Source of the DNA: Thalassobius sp. Cn5-15 | GTDB taxonomy: Bacteria; Pseudomonadota; Alphaproteobacteria; Rhodobacterales; Rhodobacteraceae | Length of the DNA stretch: 64,000 bases | Direction of reading: 5' to 3' | Assembly (NCBI RefSeq): GCF_022347685.1 | Contig: NZ_JAKRGF010000001.1 | Span: 496,001 to 560,000 of the forward strand | In this document: positions 54,776 through 63,990 of the stretch, one piece after another | Position numbering within the stretch: position 1 is the stretch's first letter | Layout: each line of letters begins with the position of its first letter | Made by a program: the position numbers and the translations under genes | The notes under the pieces: model-generated | Told to the model about the DNA's origin: nothing | The model's database searches: none | Seen by the model: the letters and a program-made list of their open reading frames with translations, nothing else

Positions 54776-55675
54776 TCAGACTGCGATCCAAGCGGCTCCA
54801 ACATTAAGCTGAGTACCGCCAGCATTTCCCTGAATGTCGCCCCCAGGTCGAGCAATATCCAACGATCCAATCCGGTCGCTGCGGCTGTAAATCCAGTAGC
54901 CGTCCGCCGTTGGCCCGCCAGGGAAGGTAATGGTGCGGTTGTTGTTGTCGGTGTTTCGAGCTGACAAAGACGCCCGCCAGCTACCTGAGCTTTGACCTGC
55001 AGTGTAAGGCCCAACACCGCCACTACCGCCACCGGCAGACGGAAGATCACCAATCTTCACCTGACGCAGTGCCCCGTTTGCCAGCTCCACCAAAACGGTT
55101 TCATCCGTGGTCAGCGCGGTAATTTCGGCCGCCGTCGCGTCTGCGATCCCGTCATGTAGAGCGTTCAGGTCAGCACCGGCAGACGGAAGATCACCAATTT
55201 TCACCTGACGCAGCGCCCCGTTTGCCAGTTCCACCAGAACGGTTTCATCCGTGGTCAGCGCGGTAATTTCGGCCGCCGTCGCGTCTGCGATCCCGTCATG
55301 TAGAGCGTTCAGGTCAGCGCCGCCAACTTGTGACATCGCAGATCCATTCCACGAATAGATCCCGCCGGTGGTCGCTAGACCATAAGCAACGCCAGCTTGA
55401 GGGGGCGAAAAGACCCACGCGCCATTGATGTGAGTTGCAATTTGATTGTCGCGCCCCGCCCAATCGCCAGTGCCAGCGGGCGCCACCAGATAGGATGCAC
55501 CTTCTGGTGAACTAGCTGGCGGCGTTGATAGTGTGATGTCATTCAGCACCTGAGTACTACGCAAAGCCGCAAACACATTGCGCAGGCGCATAGGGCCATA
55601 GGTGCCAGCTGCTGCATTGCCGGGGGCGCCGTTACTATTGGCATCCAGAAAGGTGCTATCGGGGTTGATGGTCAT
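54776..55675 (-). CDS. Tail-fibre-type protein with a duplicated 48-residue module
   Basis: The protein has 299 residues after GGAGAACAGGC. The first 115 residues are DUF2793-like (STPPASSPEGASYLVAPAGT, GDWAGRDNQIATHINGAWVF). Two identical 48-residue modules (ADLNALHDGIADATAAEITA and following to DLPSAG) then precede a Gly-rich linker and a C-terminal strand domain. It is probably a receptor-binding or fibre protein; the module count may vary between phages. Confidence 0.75.
   Translation of the reverse strand: MTINPDSTFLDANSNGAPGNAAAGTYGPMRLRNVFAALRSTQVLNDITLSTPPASSPEGASYLVAPAGTGDWAGRDNQIATHINGAWVFSPPQAGVAYGLATTGGIYSWNGSAMSQVGGADLNALHDGIADATAAEITALTTDETVLVELANGALRQVKIGDLPSAGADLNALHDGIADATAAEITALTTDETVLVELANGALRQVKIGDLPSAGGGSGGVGPYTAGQSSGSWRASLSARNTDNNNRTITFPGGPTADGYWIYSRSDRIGSLDIARPGGDIQGNAGGTQLNVGAAWIAV
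55032..55319 (-). repeat. 144-bp tandem duplication in the fibre gene
   Basis: Two adjacent 144-base copies differ at only a few positions, all synonymous as the two encoded modules are identical. This points to selection on the protein module, or gene conversion, after duplication. Confidence 0.9.
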
Positions 55676-55686
55676 GCCTGTTCTCC

Positions 55687-55713
55687 AAAAAAAAGGCGCC
55701 GAGGAGAGGCGCC
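55687..55713 (-). terminator. Terminator between tail genes
   Basis: On the minus strand GGCGCC-tctcctc-GGCGCC is followed by TTTTTTTTT, after the 55740-56507 gene. Confidence 0.85.
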
Positions 55714-55739
55714 GTGGAAATCGTTTCTGTCTCAGACTG

Positions 55740-56507
55740 TTAGGTCAGTTCGTTCTGACTCATCCAATACAGCCGATTGTATTGTGGGGCGCTCATAATG
55801 CCCGCCTCTGTCGCGGTCGCCGCCGGCAAATCAACATTGGAGCCAGAACTACTGGTTACGGGCAGTACGTTCGCTTGCCGCGTTCCTACGCCAAGGTTTG
55901 CTGCACCGACCCCGAAGGAGTTCCATTGAGTGCCATTCCAGTGGTGGAGAGTATGCGGTGTGGTGCTGGTGTCGATGTAGAGGTTGCTCTGATCGTCGGT
56001 CGGCGCCGTAGTGGGTATAGCCCCGCCGCGGATCGGCTGAGCCAAGGCCACATCCATGCTTTCGTACTCACTGGTCTTGATCCACCCTCCGTTGCCAAAG
56101 GTGTAGCTGGCAGCGCCACTATCCACAGTGGGGTCTCCAGTTGCATCGTTCACAAAGGCTTGGTCCCCATTCAAATTGCCGGCAGTTGGCAGTTCGGAGA
56201 AGACGCCCAGAAAATGCTGTTTCTTTCGCGGAATGGCCGCCAAGGTGGCGCCGACTTCCTGTAGCGCAGCCTCCACGTTGTCATTTGTGAAGTAATTGCC
56301 AGCATCTTCAAGATTTCGGCCCGTTTGGTTCGGGCCAGTCAGTTCATCCGACAGCGCCTGAATTGCACCTTTCACAGAGGTGTCGTCGGGGATCAACCCG
56401 CCGCTGAAGTTGCCAAGATTTTCATCACCAACCGGCACACCAATCAGCCCATAAATCTTAGCCAGGCGATTATAGAAATCTCTCATGAATTTAGATTTCA
56501 TCAGCAT
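55740..56507 (-). CDS. Tail-fibre or tail-associated protein, 255 residues
   Basis: From the ATG at 56507 (GGAG ten bases upstream) it begins KSKFMRDFYNRLAKIYGLIG, with a phage-tail-like middle (AIQALSDELTGPNQTGRNLE, GNYFTNDNVEAALQEVGATL) and a C-terminal DQSNLYIDTSTTPHTLHHWN segment with a Ser/Gly-rich end, as in fibre and DUF-type tail proteins. Adjacent to other fibre genes. Confidence 0.7.
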   Translation of the reverse strand: MLMKSKFMRDFYNRLAKIYGLIGVPVGDENLGNFSGGLIPDDTSVKGAIQALSDELTGPNQTGRNLEDAGNYFTNDNVEAALQEVGATLAAIPRKKQHFLGVFSELPTAGNLNGDQAFVNDATGDPTVDSGAASYTFGNGGWIKTSEYESMDVALAQPIRGGAIPTTAPTDDQSNLYIDTSTTPHTLHHWNGTQWNSFGVGAANLGVGTRQANVLPVTSSSGSNVDLPAATATEAGIMSAPQYNRLYWMSQNELT

Positions 56508-56508
56508 A

Positions 56509-57081
56509 TCAGGTAATCTCCGCGTTTTGCATCCAGCTGCCGACCTGAACGCCTGAATTGTCATTGCGCACCCAAAAACGGCCATCGGCCGACTGGATCA
56601 CCGGCGGCGCGGCTGCGGGCAGCGGGACCGCCGCCGTGACCGTGCCGGTTGTATCGACCGAATACCAATAGCTGACACCAGAATTGATGAGGTGCATGCG
56701 CTGGATCGCGGCGTCAGTCTGAGCCGAAATGTCAGCGGGCGTATCAACGGCCTGTGCGGCGCCGGTGTAGATGTCGGGCAAATACGGGTTCAGATCCGTC
56801 GCCTCATCCACCGCCTGCCACGTTCGCCCATCGACGCCAAGGATCACGGACGGCGCGATAGCTGGCGTCGTGGTCGGTGCCGGCAACGGCGTTTCCTTCG
56901 ACACATCCGCATAGAACTGCGCCACCTTGGCATTCACCAGCAGCAAGTGTGTTTTGGTGGTGTCTGTGTGTGTCTCGATCTGGGTAATGGACCGCACCAC
57001 ACCGATGGTATCGTCCAGATACGAGTAATCGCCGTTGTAGACCCAATCGGGTGCATCAACGTGGTTTCCAGTCAGAGGCAT
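56509..57081 (-). CDS. Tail-associated protein of unknown function, 190 residues
   Basis: From the ATG at 57081 the protein has NHVDAPDWVYNGDYSYLDDT, several Thr/Pro-rich strands and two similar IGDGRxW-type segments (VILGVDGRTWQAVDEATD, VIQSADGRFWVRNDN). The internal similarity suggests repeated carbohydrate-binding-like strands. It is followed by the 55740 tail gene. Confidence 0.6.
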   Translation of the reverse strand: MPLTGNHVDAPDWVYNGDYSYLDDTIGVVRSITQIETHTDTTKTHLLLVNAKVAQFYADVSKETPLPAPTTTPAIAPSVILGVDGRTWQAVDEATDLNPYLPDIYTGAAQAVDTPADISAQTDAAIQRMHLINSGVSYWYSVDTTGTVTAAVPLPAAAPPVIQSADGRFWVRNDNSGVQVGSWMQNAEIT

Positions 57082-57093
57082 TTGGATTTCCCA

Positions 57094-57128
57094 TAAAAAA
57101 AGGCGCGCTGCCCAAATGGGCGGCGCAC
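57094..57128 (-). terminator. Terminator after the polyvalent-protein gene
   Basis: On the minus strand GTGCGCCGCCC-attt-GGGCAGCGCGCC is followed by TTTTTTT. Confidence 0.85.
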
Positions 57129-57166
57129 CTCTGATGCTTGTTCTATGCTGCAATGCACCGGAAAAG

Positions 57167-60100
57167 TCAAGGTTTCCGCTTCAATGAGCGCTCTTTTGCG
57201 GCCTTGGCCTTCTCCGCTGTTTCAAGGAACTGCTCGGCCGTTGTCATGCGTTCAGCTTGAATTGCATCATGCTCCTGCCAATAGGCTGCAAATGCACTTG
57301 GGTCTTCTATTAGGCCATTGTACTGATCCAAGAATTTCTTGCGCTCCTGCTGCACGCGACGGTTCAGCTTGGTGTTTGCCGATATAAATTGCCGCACCGG
57401 GCTATCCAGCTTAGCGGTGAAGATGTTGAATTTGACGGACTTCTCACCTGGCACAACGGCTTGTTTTGCGCCTGAAAGCAGCGCGCTTTTAATCAGCTTT
57501 CGGTTCAGCTGACCGCGTTCATCAATGGCCCCGCCAAGATAGGCAAGATCGCGATTTTCGCGCAGGTATGTTTGAAGATCAGGCGGGATACCCTTTTTCA
57601 AAATTGCTTTCGCAAGAGCCTTTGGGTCTGTGCCGACTTTGTACCCCTGCCCGCTTTTCTCTGCATGCTTTGCCAAACTGCGGTAATAAAAATCCATCAC
57701 ACCTTCGACCTCATCAATGGTGTCATATGCGGCGCCAGTGATCGCGCTGACTTTTCGGTCAGCGGTATACGCATCAAGGATCGGAATATCAGAGGTTTTG
57801 ATGGATTGACCCCCATAAAGGCGCGATGCCACCACGCCTGATTTTTCAAGCAAGGTGTAATAGCCGCCCAAATAGCCCCGTAGAACATGGTCCACCTGCT
57901 TGGGGTGCATATCCAGCTTGCCCTTCTCAATGTCTGAGCCGCCGGTCACAAGGTTTGCCTTTTGCGCGATAGGTCCAGCCACCCATGATTGCGATGGCTG
58001 GGACTGGTGGGACATGGGGCCGCGATCCTCATCACCGAAGTGGATCTTTCCACCGAAAAAAGCGTTCTGGTTGAAGTAGGCTTGCGCGACCGGATCAGCA
58101 GCATCAGGCACAGCGGCAGACCAATGGAGCATGTTGCCCATAGGGGACCACGACGAACCCATTTCGCTGACCATGCTGCCGAACATGTCGGCGCCACTCA
58201 TCTTACCGCGGATCAGCCCCGCCGACATGACGCGGCCGAAGTTGATGAACGTCGAGAAGCCATAGGGCAGCGACACCTTATTGAACCCCTCGCCAGTGAA
58301 CGAAGGAAGGATCAGGTTGCGCTGTTTTTCGTATTCCGGCAGGCTGTCATATTCCTCGTCGTCCTGCAGGCCGGCCCCCATAAGATCAGACAGCATGCCA
58401 GTCGCGACAAGAGCCATGAGGTATCCGGCAGTGCGCTTTGTTCCCAATCTCTTCGGGAGTGTCAGGATAGCGTGTGCGCCTTGGATCGCCGCATTCACGA
58501 ACATGAAGTAACTGGACAATTCCGAGGTCATTTCGCCGCGCCGGTTAAAGTTGACCGTCAGGTTTTTGGCCTCATTGGCCGCCGCCTCTTTGCTGTAGGT
58601 GGGGCGCCCTTTGTCGTCGGTAATTTCTCGCAGGCCACGATACAGCGCAAGGCGAGTTGCATTTTCAATAGCGCCCCCGAAATGCTCCATCATTTCCGGC
58701 ATGAACATGAAGAAGTCTCGGCCACGGTTCATTACGACGTGATCGCTGGCATGACGACGCGCCATCTTTTCAATCTGCTTGCCTGTGCGGGTCAAGTCAT
58801 TGAATTGCGCAAAGGCAGTTGGCCCACCCACCGCACGAAACTCCTGCGCCCATCGCGCCCATTCGCTGTTAGCATCCAGTACCTTGTTGCCATTCGCATC
58901 CTTGCGATAGATCGGCTTCTGGTAGGTCTTGAACATGGCCCGTGCCGCCGGCAGCGCGTTCTTTGCCACCTTCATGGTCAGCCCCTTGTGGCCAGGCATG
59001 CTGGCGTATTGGCGGGACATGATGAGCGCGGTCGCGATGTCGCGTGGAAGGTTTTTGCCGAATACAAAGATCGGGTTCCAGCGCGTCAGCACGCCAGACA
59101 TCGCAGAGGTAATCGGTCGAAAGATCCGCGCCAGCAGCGTTAGTCGGGCAAAGTCCAGCTTGCCATAGGCCCGCGCCAGAGCTGGATCTTTCATCTTGAT
59201 CAGCACCTCTTTGCCGCCGACCTTGATGAATACGTTGCTGGGGTTATTGCGATCAGACTGGCTATAGGTAGAGATCCAATCCACCGTGCCGGTATCGGGG
59301 TTGAAGGCCAGCTGAGGCTTTTTCTTCACCAGTGCCCAGTGATCAGACGGGTTGTTTTCAACCACATCCAACATCACCTGTCCGACTTCGTTTTTGTGGG
59401 CGCGGATAATCGCCTCATCCACCTGCGTCATGACGTTTGCAAGGATAGTATCCATGTCCGCAAGGTTTTTACGACCGCGCGCCTTGAGGGCCTCGGGGCC
59501 ACGCACATTGAAGCCTTTGCCAGTGCTGTTTCCGCCGCCCATTTCCTCCAGATCATGACCGCCGGCCATTTCATCGAAACCTTTGAGCGGAACATAGTGC
59601 TTATAGGCCGACCAGCTGGCCGCATGTTCTTTGGAGATAAGGCCAGACGCCACACGCAGATCACGCATCTCCTTGTGCATTTCATCGACTAGCTGGCCGA
59701 TTTCCTGCAGGGCTTTCATCTGGTCGGGGGTGTTTTGCTGCATTTCCGCGTCGATTTCAGCAATCATTTCGGCCGACAGACCAGATCCGTTTTCATGCCC
59801 GAACCGTTTTTTGATTTCACGGTCCCGTTCGTCTGCATGTCGGCGCATAAGGAACGCACCAACTGCGCGTTGAGACAATTTGTTTTTGCCTATCAGTGCA
59901 GCAATCGGCTCCTTGAACCGAACCTCAATGTCCTCCATTGCGGCGCCCGCCTTGCTGTCAAACAACCCCATGTTTTGATAGACACGGTTGTCACCGACAC
60001 CCTCCCCGATATCCTTCCAGCGCAAGAAGGCATCCTGAAAGAAACGGCGCAAATTGAACACCCAGCCGTGACGCATGCCGGTATCCATCGCGCCACGATA

Positions 60101-63100
60101 GAAGCGGTTCAGTGCGCCCGCGATGGCGTGATCATACCCGCCATATGCGCCGGTTGTCCGACGCGCCTTGTCAACGGCCACTTGGTAATCGCTACGTTGT
60201 CGCTGCCCGATGTGCCCGCTATCCACCCCATCAAATACGCTTTCTGCGCGGGACATATTACTATCAAGTAAAGCATGAGCAATGCCGTGGAAGAATTTGT
60301 AAATCTTCTTAAAAACACCCTCATTTGGGTGGCGGCGCTTGGCTGCCGCCCATTCCGCAAAGGCTTCGGCAATAGCCTCCTCGTTCCGCGCGTCTTCGCT
60401 CAGATCGGGATAGCGTTCATCAATGCTGTAGCGGTCGCGCCATTTGGGGGCCACCTTCTCCAGCGCCTTCCATTCGGCGTCAGTGAATAGGCCAAGGTTG
60501 CGCAGCGCGTGGATCGCCTCGTGGTTAAGCGTATCCATGCCACCATAGGCCGCGTTCAGTAGGATGCGGCGCGTGTCCCCAAAGGACTGGAAGCGGCCCA
60601 GATCATCACGATCCACCCCTTCCAGCCAATCCAGCTTCACGTCTTTCAGGCCCAGATCATCAAGCCGCTGGCGGGCGGCGCCATGCAAGATCGGTACGTC
60701 ATACCGGAAGTCAGCGCGCACATCACCGGATCGACGGAATTTCTCCGTGATCACATCCTTCATTTGACTGGCAGCGTCTTTGTCGTCAAACAGCCAGCCA
60801 CGGCTTGCCTTGCTGTATTTGCCGCCCAGATCCTTTGCGTGATCATTCATCGCTTTCCAGATCGGACGCGGCGTGTAAGTCGTCAGCTTAACCGCGGTCT
60901 GGCTGCCGACCTCCTCCAGCTCAACCTTGGATTTCTTCACCTCGGCGGCCGCAGCTGGAGTCACGTCGTTGTCAGGTTCAGGCTCCTTGGGGATCAGGCG
61001 CGACGGGATCTTGTGATGTTTGATTTCATCAAAGAAGTCCTTGATGTCCTTGACCTCCTTGAACCGATGTGCCGGCTTCGACATGCTCGACATGGCCGCG
61101 ATGTTGTCGGCGTCTGTCTGCTTCTCCAGAACCAGAATGCGAGTTTTGACACTGGTGCCTGCGCGCTTGAACGTGATCGCGGGCAAATCAAGGGAGGCAA
61201 TAACCCCGATATTCTTGAACTGATCGCTGTCGATCATGGCCGCCATGCGCTTATCAGCTGCCGGACCAGCTGGAACCAGCGCTACAACACGTCCGCCATT
61301 GCGCAGGTGCCCCAGTGCCTTCTCTACATGCTCATAGGCCAGCTTCCCGCCGCTACCAAAGGGCGGGTTCATGACAATGGCGTCATACTTCACCCCGATG
61401 TGCAGATCCTCAAAGGTATGTTCGCGGTGACGCGCCCCTGGCGTATACATCATGGCCTTGGTCATGAGTGACTGGGACGGCTCAATGATAGTCCTGTCTG
61501 TATTCTCCGGCATCCAGCGGGCAATGGCGCCATGCCCTGCGCTTGGCTCCAGAACGCGCTCTGCGCCCTTGATGTCGGCCCACTCCACCATCTTGAGGCC
61601 CAGAGGCTCCGGCGTGGCAAAGTAGTCCTTACCGGCCCGCTGGTCGCGCTTGCCGCTTTCTTTCTGGTTGCTGAAATAGAAGCTGGTGGCGCGGTCCCAC
61701 GGCGTCAATTCCGCCGCGCGGTCCTTCTGCTTGCCGCCCTTGCCTTCGCCCTGCCGTGGATCACGCGCAGAGGTGGACACAAAGCTGTCGATGATGCTTT
61801 CTCGCAGCCCGCGCGCCTTGTTGCCCATCGCCAGCGCCTCTGCAATATCGGCGCGCTCCGCCATGCGCTGCGCAAACATGCGCTCCTCAAACAGCGTCTG
61901 AGTGTTGTAGTAGCGGAAGATCGCGTCAGATGCCTGACCTACACGGAACGCGCGCCCTTCCTGTTGAACAGCCTGTGTTGGTCGCACGGGTAGGCCAAGG
62001 TTATGGATCGCACGCTGGTGTACCCCAGTCGTGTCATGACCGGACCAACCGTCCTTGCCGCTCTCTGCCTGCGTGACAACCACGTCAACGCCTGAGTTGT
62101 CCATCTGGAACAGGTTATGCGCTTCAAGGCTGGCCTTTTTGCTGACCGTCTTTCCTTGGCGGTTGATGCCGGAACCAATCGGCATAGCCTTGGGAAATGC
62201 CTCAAAGATCTGCTCACGCGCAGGTCGCAGCCCAGAGAAATCCAGCTGTCCAACCCAAGGGTGTTCCGTCAGAAAGTCGCCCCAAAGCGATCGCAGTGCG
62301 TCAGGATCTCCGTCCCATTGCTGAATGGCCTCGTTAATATCAAACGGGTTCAGACCGCCGCCCACCTGCCGATCATGGAAAAAGATAACTTTGCGCCCCA
62401 ACGCAATGTCTTTCTTAGCTTTTTCGATAGCCTGAGGTGCCTTGATTGCTTCCAGAAGCTGCACCTGCTTGTGGTACGTGAACACCTTTTTGAAAGCGTC
62501 GTTGAGCGGGCGATAATCCTTATTGTCCCACATCAACTGAAAGCCCTCGTCAATCTTGTTGCCGATGCCTCCATCCACAGCAATGAACATGCGCTCATAG
62601 TCGTGATCCACATCAAGCACATTGCCATCAACGGAACCTTGATCGCGCAGCCACTCGTGGAAGGTTCGGGCCATAAGGTTCTGGTCTACATCAGCTTCTG
62701 GCGCCGTCAGCTTGTTGTACCGCATGCGGTATCCAAAGTGCTGGATCATGAAGGCGTCCCGACCGTCAGGCGCGTTGTAACCGCTGCTGTCCTCAATGGT
62801 CGGATAGTCGAACAGGAACCCCTCAGCGAAATCCACCGTCTTAACCGTGGCGAAGGGCGTGGCCGATGCCATGAATACCTTGGGGCGCTCCATCTTGGTG
62901 TAGCGCGCCAACAGGGCTTCACGCTGCTTCCTGATCCGGTCATTCAGTAGATCAGACTCTTTCTCCAGTCGTTCAGCCGCAGCGTAATCGTCGGCTGCAT
63001 TCGCCTTGGCGATCTGCTTTTTAAGCTCGGTCGCCTTTTTAATCTGCTCATGCAATTCCATATCTGCGCGGCGGTTAAGGTGGCGCGGATGTAGAGCTAT

Positions 63101-63967
63101 ACCGCGGAAATCGTGGGTCCGCGTGGAGGGCTTGCCGTCCATGCTTTCCATGACGTGATTGATCTCATCCCCAACGATCAGATCCCACTCAACCTTACCC
63201 AGCTCCTTGTTCAGCCCCAGCTGTCCATTGATGGTCGTGATCACCACACCATCGCCCGCGTCCTTGCCGTCCTTCAATACGCTGTGCGGCACATCCAAAA
63301 CATCAAGTGCCTCGCTTACAGTCTTGATCGGATTGGTTTTTGTGAGGATCAGAATGCGCCCCTTGCCAGCGGCATGGAAGCGTTTCACCACACCGCCCAG
63401 AATGAAGGATTTACCCGTGCCAGTGCCGGAAGTCGTCAGATAGCCTTCGCCCTGCGGCTTACCTTCGTCGGGATTGAAATACCGCTTTTCTGCCTGCAGA
63501 ACCTCCTTACGCTGCGACGGGAACAGCGCTGGCAGCATCGCATCAATGCTGTCAGCGTCACCCCATTTGGGCGTCAGCTTGGCCTCATTTGCAGCTTTCT
63601 GCTTCTGGGAGGGGCTTAGGTCAGGCTTTCGCGGAGAGGCTTGTTCAGCAGCGTCAGCAACGCCTTCATCCGGTCGTGGCCCAAACGATATTCCGCCTCG
63701 GCCAGCTTCCCCGCTTCCGTCAGCGTCAGGATTTCGGGAAACACCGCCGCCGGTATCATCCCCGCGCTGACCGCCTTCTGAATTGCGATCCGCTCGTGCA
63801 GAAGGGGCGCCGTTGTTAGAAACGCGCGGGCCACTATCGGCTCCACCCCGTTCTGCTCCAGCTGATCCGTCAGTTGATCCACCTTCTCGTCCAGCGCCGT
63901 CGCGTCCAGCGGGAAGATCTCCTTGCCCCACGCTGTTTCCGGCCCCTGCTGGGCCACCGCGTTCCAC
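57167..63967 (-). CDS. Giant polyvalent phage protein (helicase, methyltransferase, metallopeptidase, LPD38-like); 5' end uncertain
   Basis: The open frame gives up to 2266 residues. From about residue 117 on it is clearly protein-like: SF2 helicase with GTGTGKS (181-187), GDEIN (267-270), ASATPF (near 367) and QQEGRAFRVGQ (668-678); SAM-dependent methyltransferase with LEPSAGHG (806-813) and NPPFG (867-871); HEAIH zinc metallopeptidase (1149-1153) with a later Glu; long helical LPD-type regions and an LPD38-like membrane-associated part near residues 1780-1960. Such proteins are packaged and injected to counter host defence. The first 115 residues are Gly/Arg-rich, without a start in a coding-like context, and overlap another gene in a different frame, so the true start is not settled. 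Confidence 0.8.
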   Translation of the reverse strand: MERGGPAGAGNSVGQGDLPAGRDGAGREGGSTDGSAGAERGGADSGPRVSNNGAPSARADRNSEGGQRGDDTGGGVSRNPDADGSGEAGRGGISFGPRPDEGVADAAEQASPRKPDLSPSQKQKAANEAKLTPKWGDADSIDAMLPALFPSQRKEVLQAEKRYFNPDEGKPQGEGYLTTSGTGTGKSFILGGVVKRFHAAGKGRILILTKTNPIKTVSEALDVLDVPHSVLKDGKDAGDGVVITTINGQLGLNKELGKVEWDLIVGDEINHVMESMDGKPSTRTHDFRGIALHPRHLNRRADMELHEQIKKATELKKQIAKANAADDYAAAERLEKESDLLNDRIRKQREALLARYTKMERPKVFMASATPFATVKTVDFAEGFLFDYPTIEDSSGYNAPDGRDAFMIQHFGYRMRYNKLTAPEADVDQNLMARTFHEWLRDQGSVDGNVLDVDHDYERMFIAVDGGIGNKIDEGFQLMWDNKDYRPLNDAFKKVFTYHKQVQLLEAIKAPQAIEKAKKDIALGRKVIFFHDRQVGGGLNPFDINEAIQQWDGDPDALRSLWGDFLTEHPWVGQLDFSGLRPAREQIFEAFPKAMPIGSGINRQGKTVSKKASLEAHNLFQMDNSGVDVVVTQAESGKDGWSGHDTTGVHQRAIHNLGLPVRPTQAVQQEGRAFRVGQASDAIFRYYNTQTLFEERMFAQRMAERADIAEALAMGNKARGLRESIIDSFVSTSARDPRQGEGKGGKQKDRAAELTPWDRATSFYFSNQKESGKRDQRAGKDYFATPEPLGLKMVEWADIKGAERVLEPSAGHGAIARWMPENTDRTIIEPSQSLMTKAMMYTPGARHREHTFEDLHIGVKYDAIVMNPPFGSGGKLAYEHVEKALGHLRNGGRVVALVPAGPAADKRMAAMIDSDQFKNIGVIASLDLPAITFKRAGTSVKTRILVLEKQTDADNIAAMSSMSKPAHRFKEVKDIKDFFDEIKHHKIPSRLIPKEPEPDNDVTPAAAAEVKKSKVELEEVGSQTAVKLTTYTPRPIWKAMNDHAKDLGGKYSKASRGWLFDDKDAASQMKDVITEKFRRSGDVRADFRYDVPILHGAARQRLDDLGLKDVKLDWLEGVDRDDLGRFQSFGDTRRILLNAAYGGMDTLNHEAIHALRNLGLFTDAEWKALEKVAPKWRDRYSIDERYPDLSEDARNEEAIAEAFAEWAAAKRRHPNEGVFKKIYKFFHGIAHALLDSNMSRAESVFDGVDSGHIGQRQRSDYQVAVDKARRTTGAYGGYDHAIAGALNRFYRGAMDTGMRHGWVFNLRRFFQDAFLRWKDIGEGVGDNRVYQNMGLFDSKAGAAMEDIEVRFKEPIAALIGKNKLSQRAVGAFLMRRHADERDREIKKRFGHENGSGLSAEMIAEIDAEMQQNTPDQMKALQEIGQLVDEMHKEMRDLRVASGLISKEHAASWSAYKHYVPLKGFDEMAGGHDLEEMGGGNSTGKGFNVRGPEALKARGRKNLADMDTILANVMTQVDEAIIRAHKNEVGQVMLDVVENNPSDHWALVKKKPQLAFNPDTGTVDWISTYSQSDRNNPSNVFIKVGGKEVLIKMKDPALARAYGKLDFARLTLLARIFRPITSAMSGVLTRWNPIFVFGKNLPRDIATALIMSRQYASMPGHKGLTMKVAKNALPAARAMFKTYQKPIYRKDANGNKVLDANSEWARWAQEFRAVGGPTAFAQFNDLTRTGKQIEKMARRHASDHVVMNRGRDFFMFMPEMMEHFGGAIENATRLALYRGLREITDDKGRPTYSKEAAANEAKNLTVNFNRRGEMTSELSSYFMFVNAAIQGAHAILTLPKRLGTKRTAGYLMALVATGMLSDLMGAGLQDDEEYDSLPEYEKQRNLILPSFTGEGFNKVSLPYGFSTFINFGRVMSAGLIRGKMSGADMFGSMVSEMGSSWSPMGNMLHWSAAVPDAADPVAQAYFNQNAFFGGKIHFGDEDRGPMSHQSQPSQSWVAGPIAQKANLVTGGSDIEKGKLDMHPKQVDHVLRGYLGGYYTLLEKSGVVASRLYGGQSIKTSDIPILDAYTADRKVSAITGAAYDTIDEVEGVMDFYYRSLAKHAEKSGQGYKVGTDPKALAKAILKKGIPPDLQTYLRENRDLAYLGGAIDERGQLNRKLIKSALLSGAKQAVVPGEKSVKFNIFTAKLDSPVRQFISANTKLNRRVQQERKKFLDQYNGLIEDPSAFAAYWQEHDAIQAERMTTAEQFLETAEKAKAAKERSLKRKP

Positions 63968-63990
63968 TGATCCGCCGTTCCGAAATTCAT
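63616..63990 (-). CDS. Phage protein overlapping the polyvalent gene start, 124 residues
   Basis: It begins NFGTADQWNAVAQQGPETAW and continues LTDQLEQNGVEPIVARAFLT, a coding-like, mixed-helix protein. The polyvalent frame over the same bases is low-complexity, so this frame is more likely the translated one here. It ends at 63616 just where the polyvalent frame turns protein-like, one base out of frame. It may be a separate gene or the N-terminus of the giant protein. Its own 5' end lies at the window edge. Confidence 0.6.
   Translation of the reverse strand: MNFGTADQWNAVAQQGPETAWGKEIFPLDATALDEKVDQLTDQLEQNGVEPIVARAFLTTAPLLHERIAIQKAVSAGMIPAAVFPEILTLTEAGKLAEAEYRLGHDRMKALLTLLNKPLRESLT

Noticed and set aside
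57989-59143. Plus-strand open frame of 384 codons
   Set aside because: Antisense to the polyvalent gene, whose protein sequence is coherent there.
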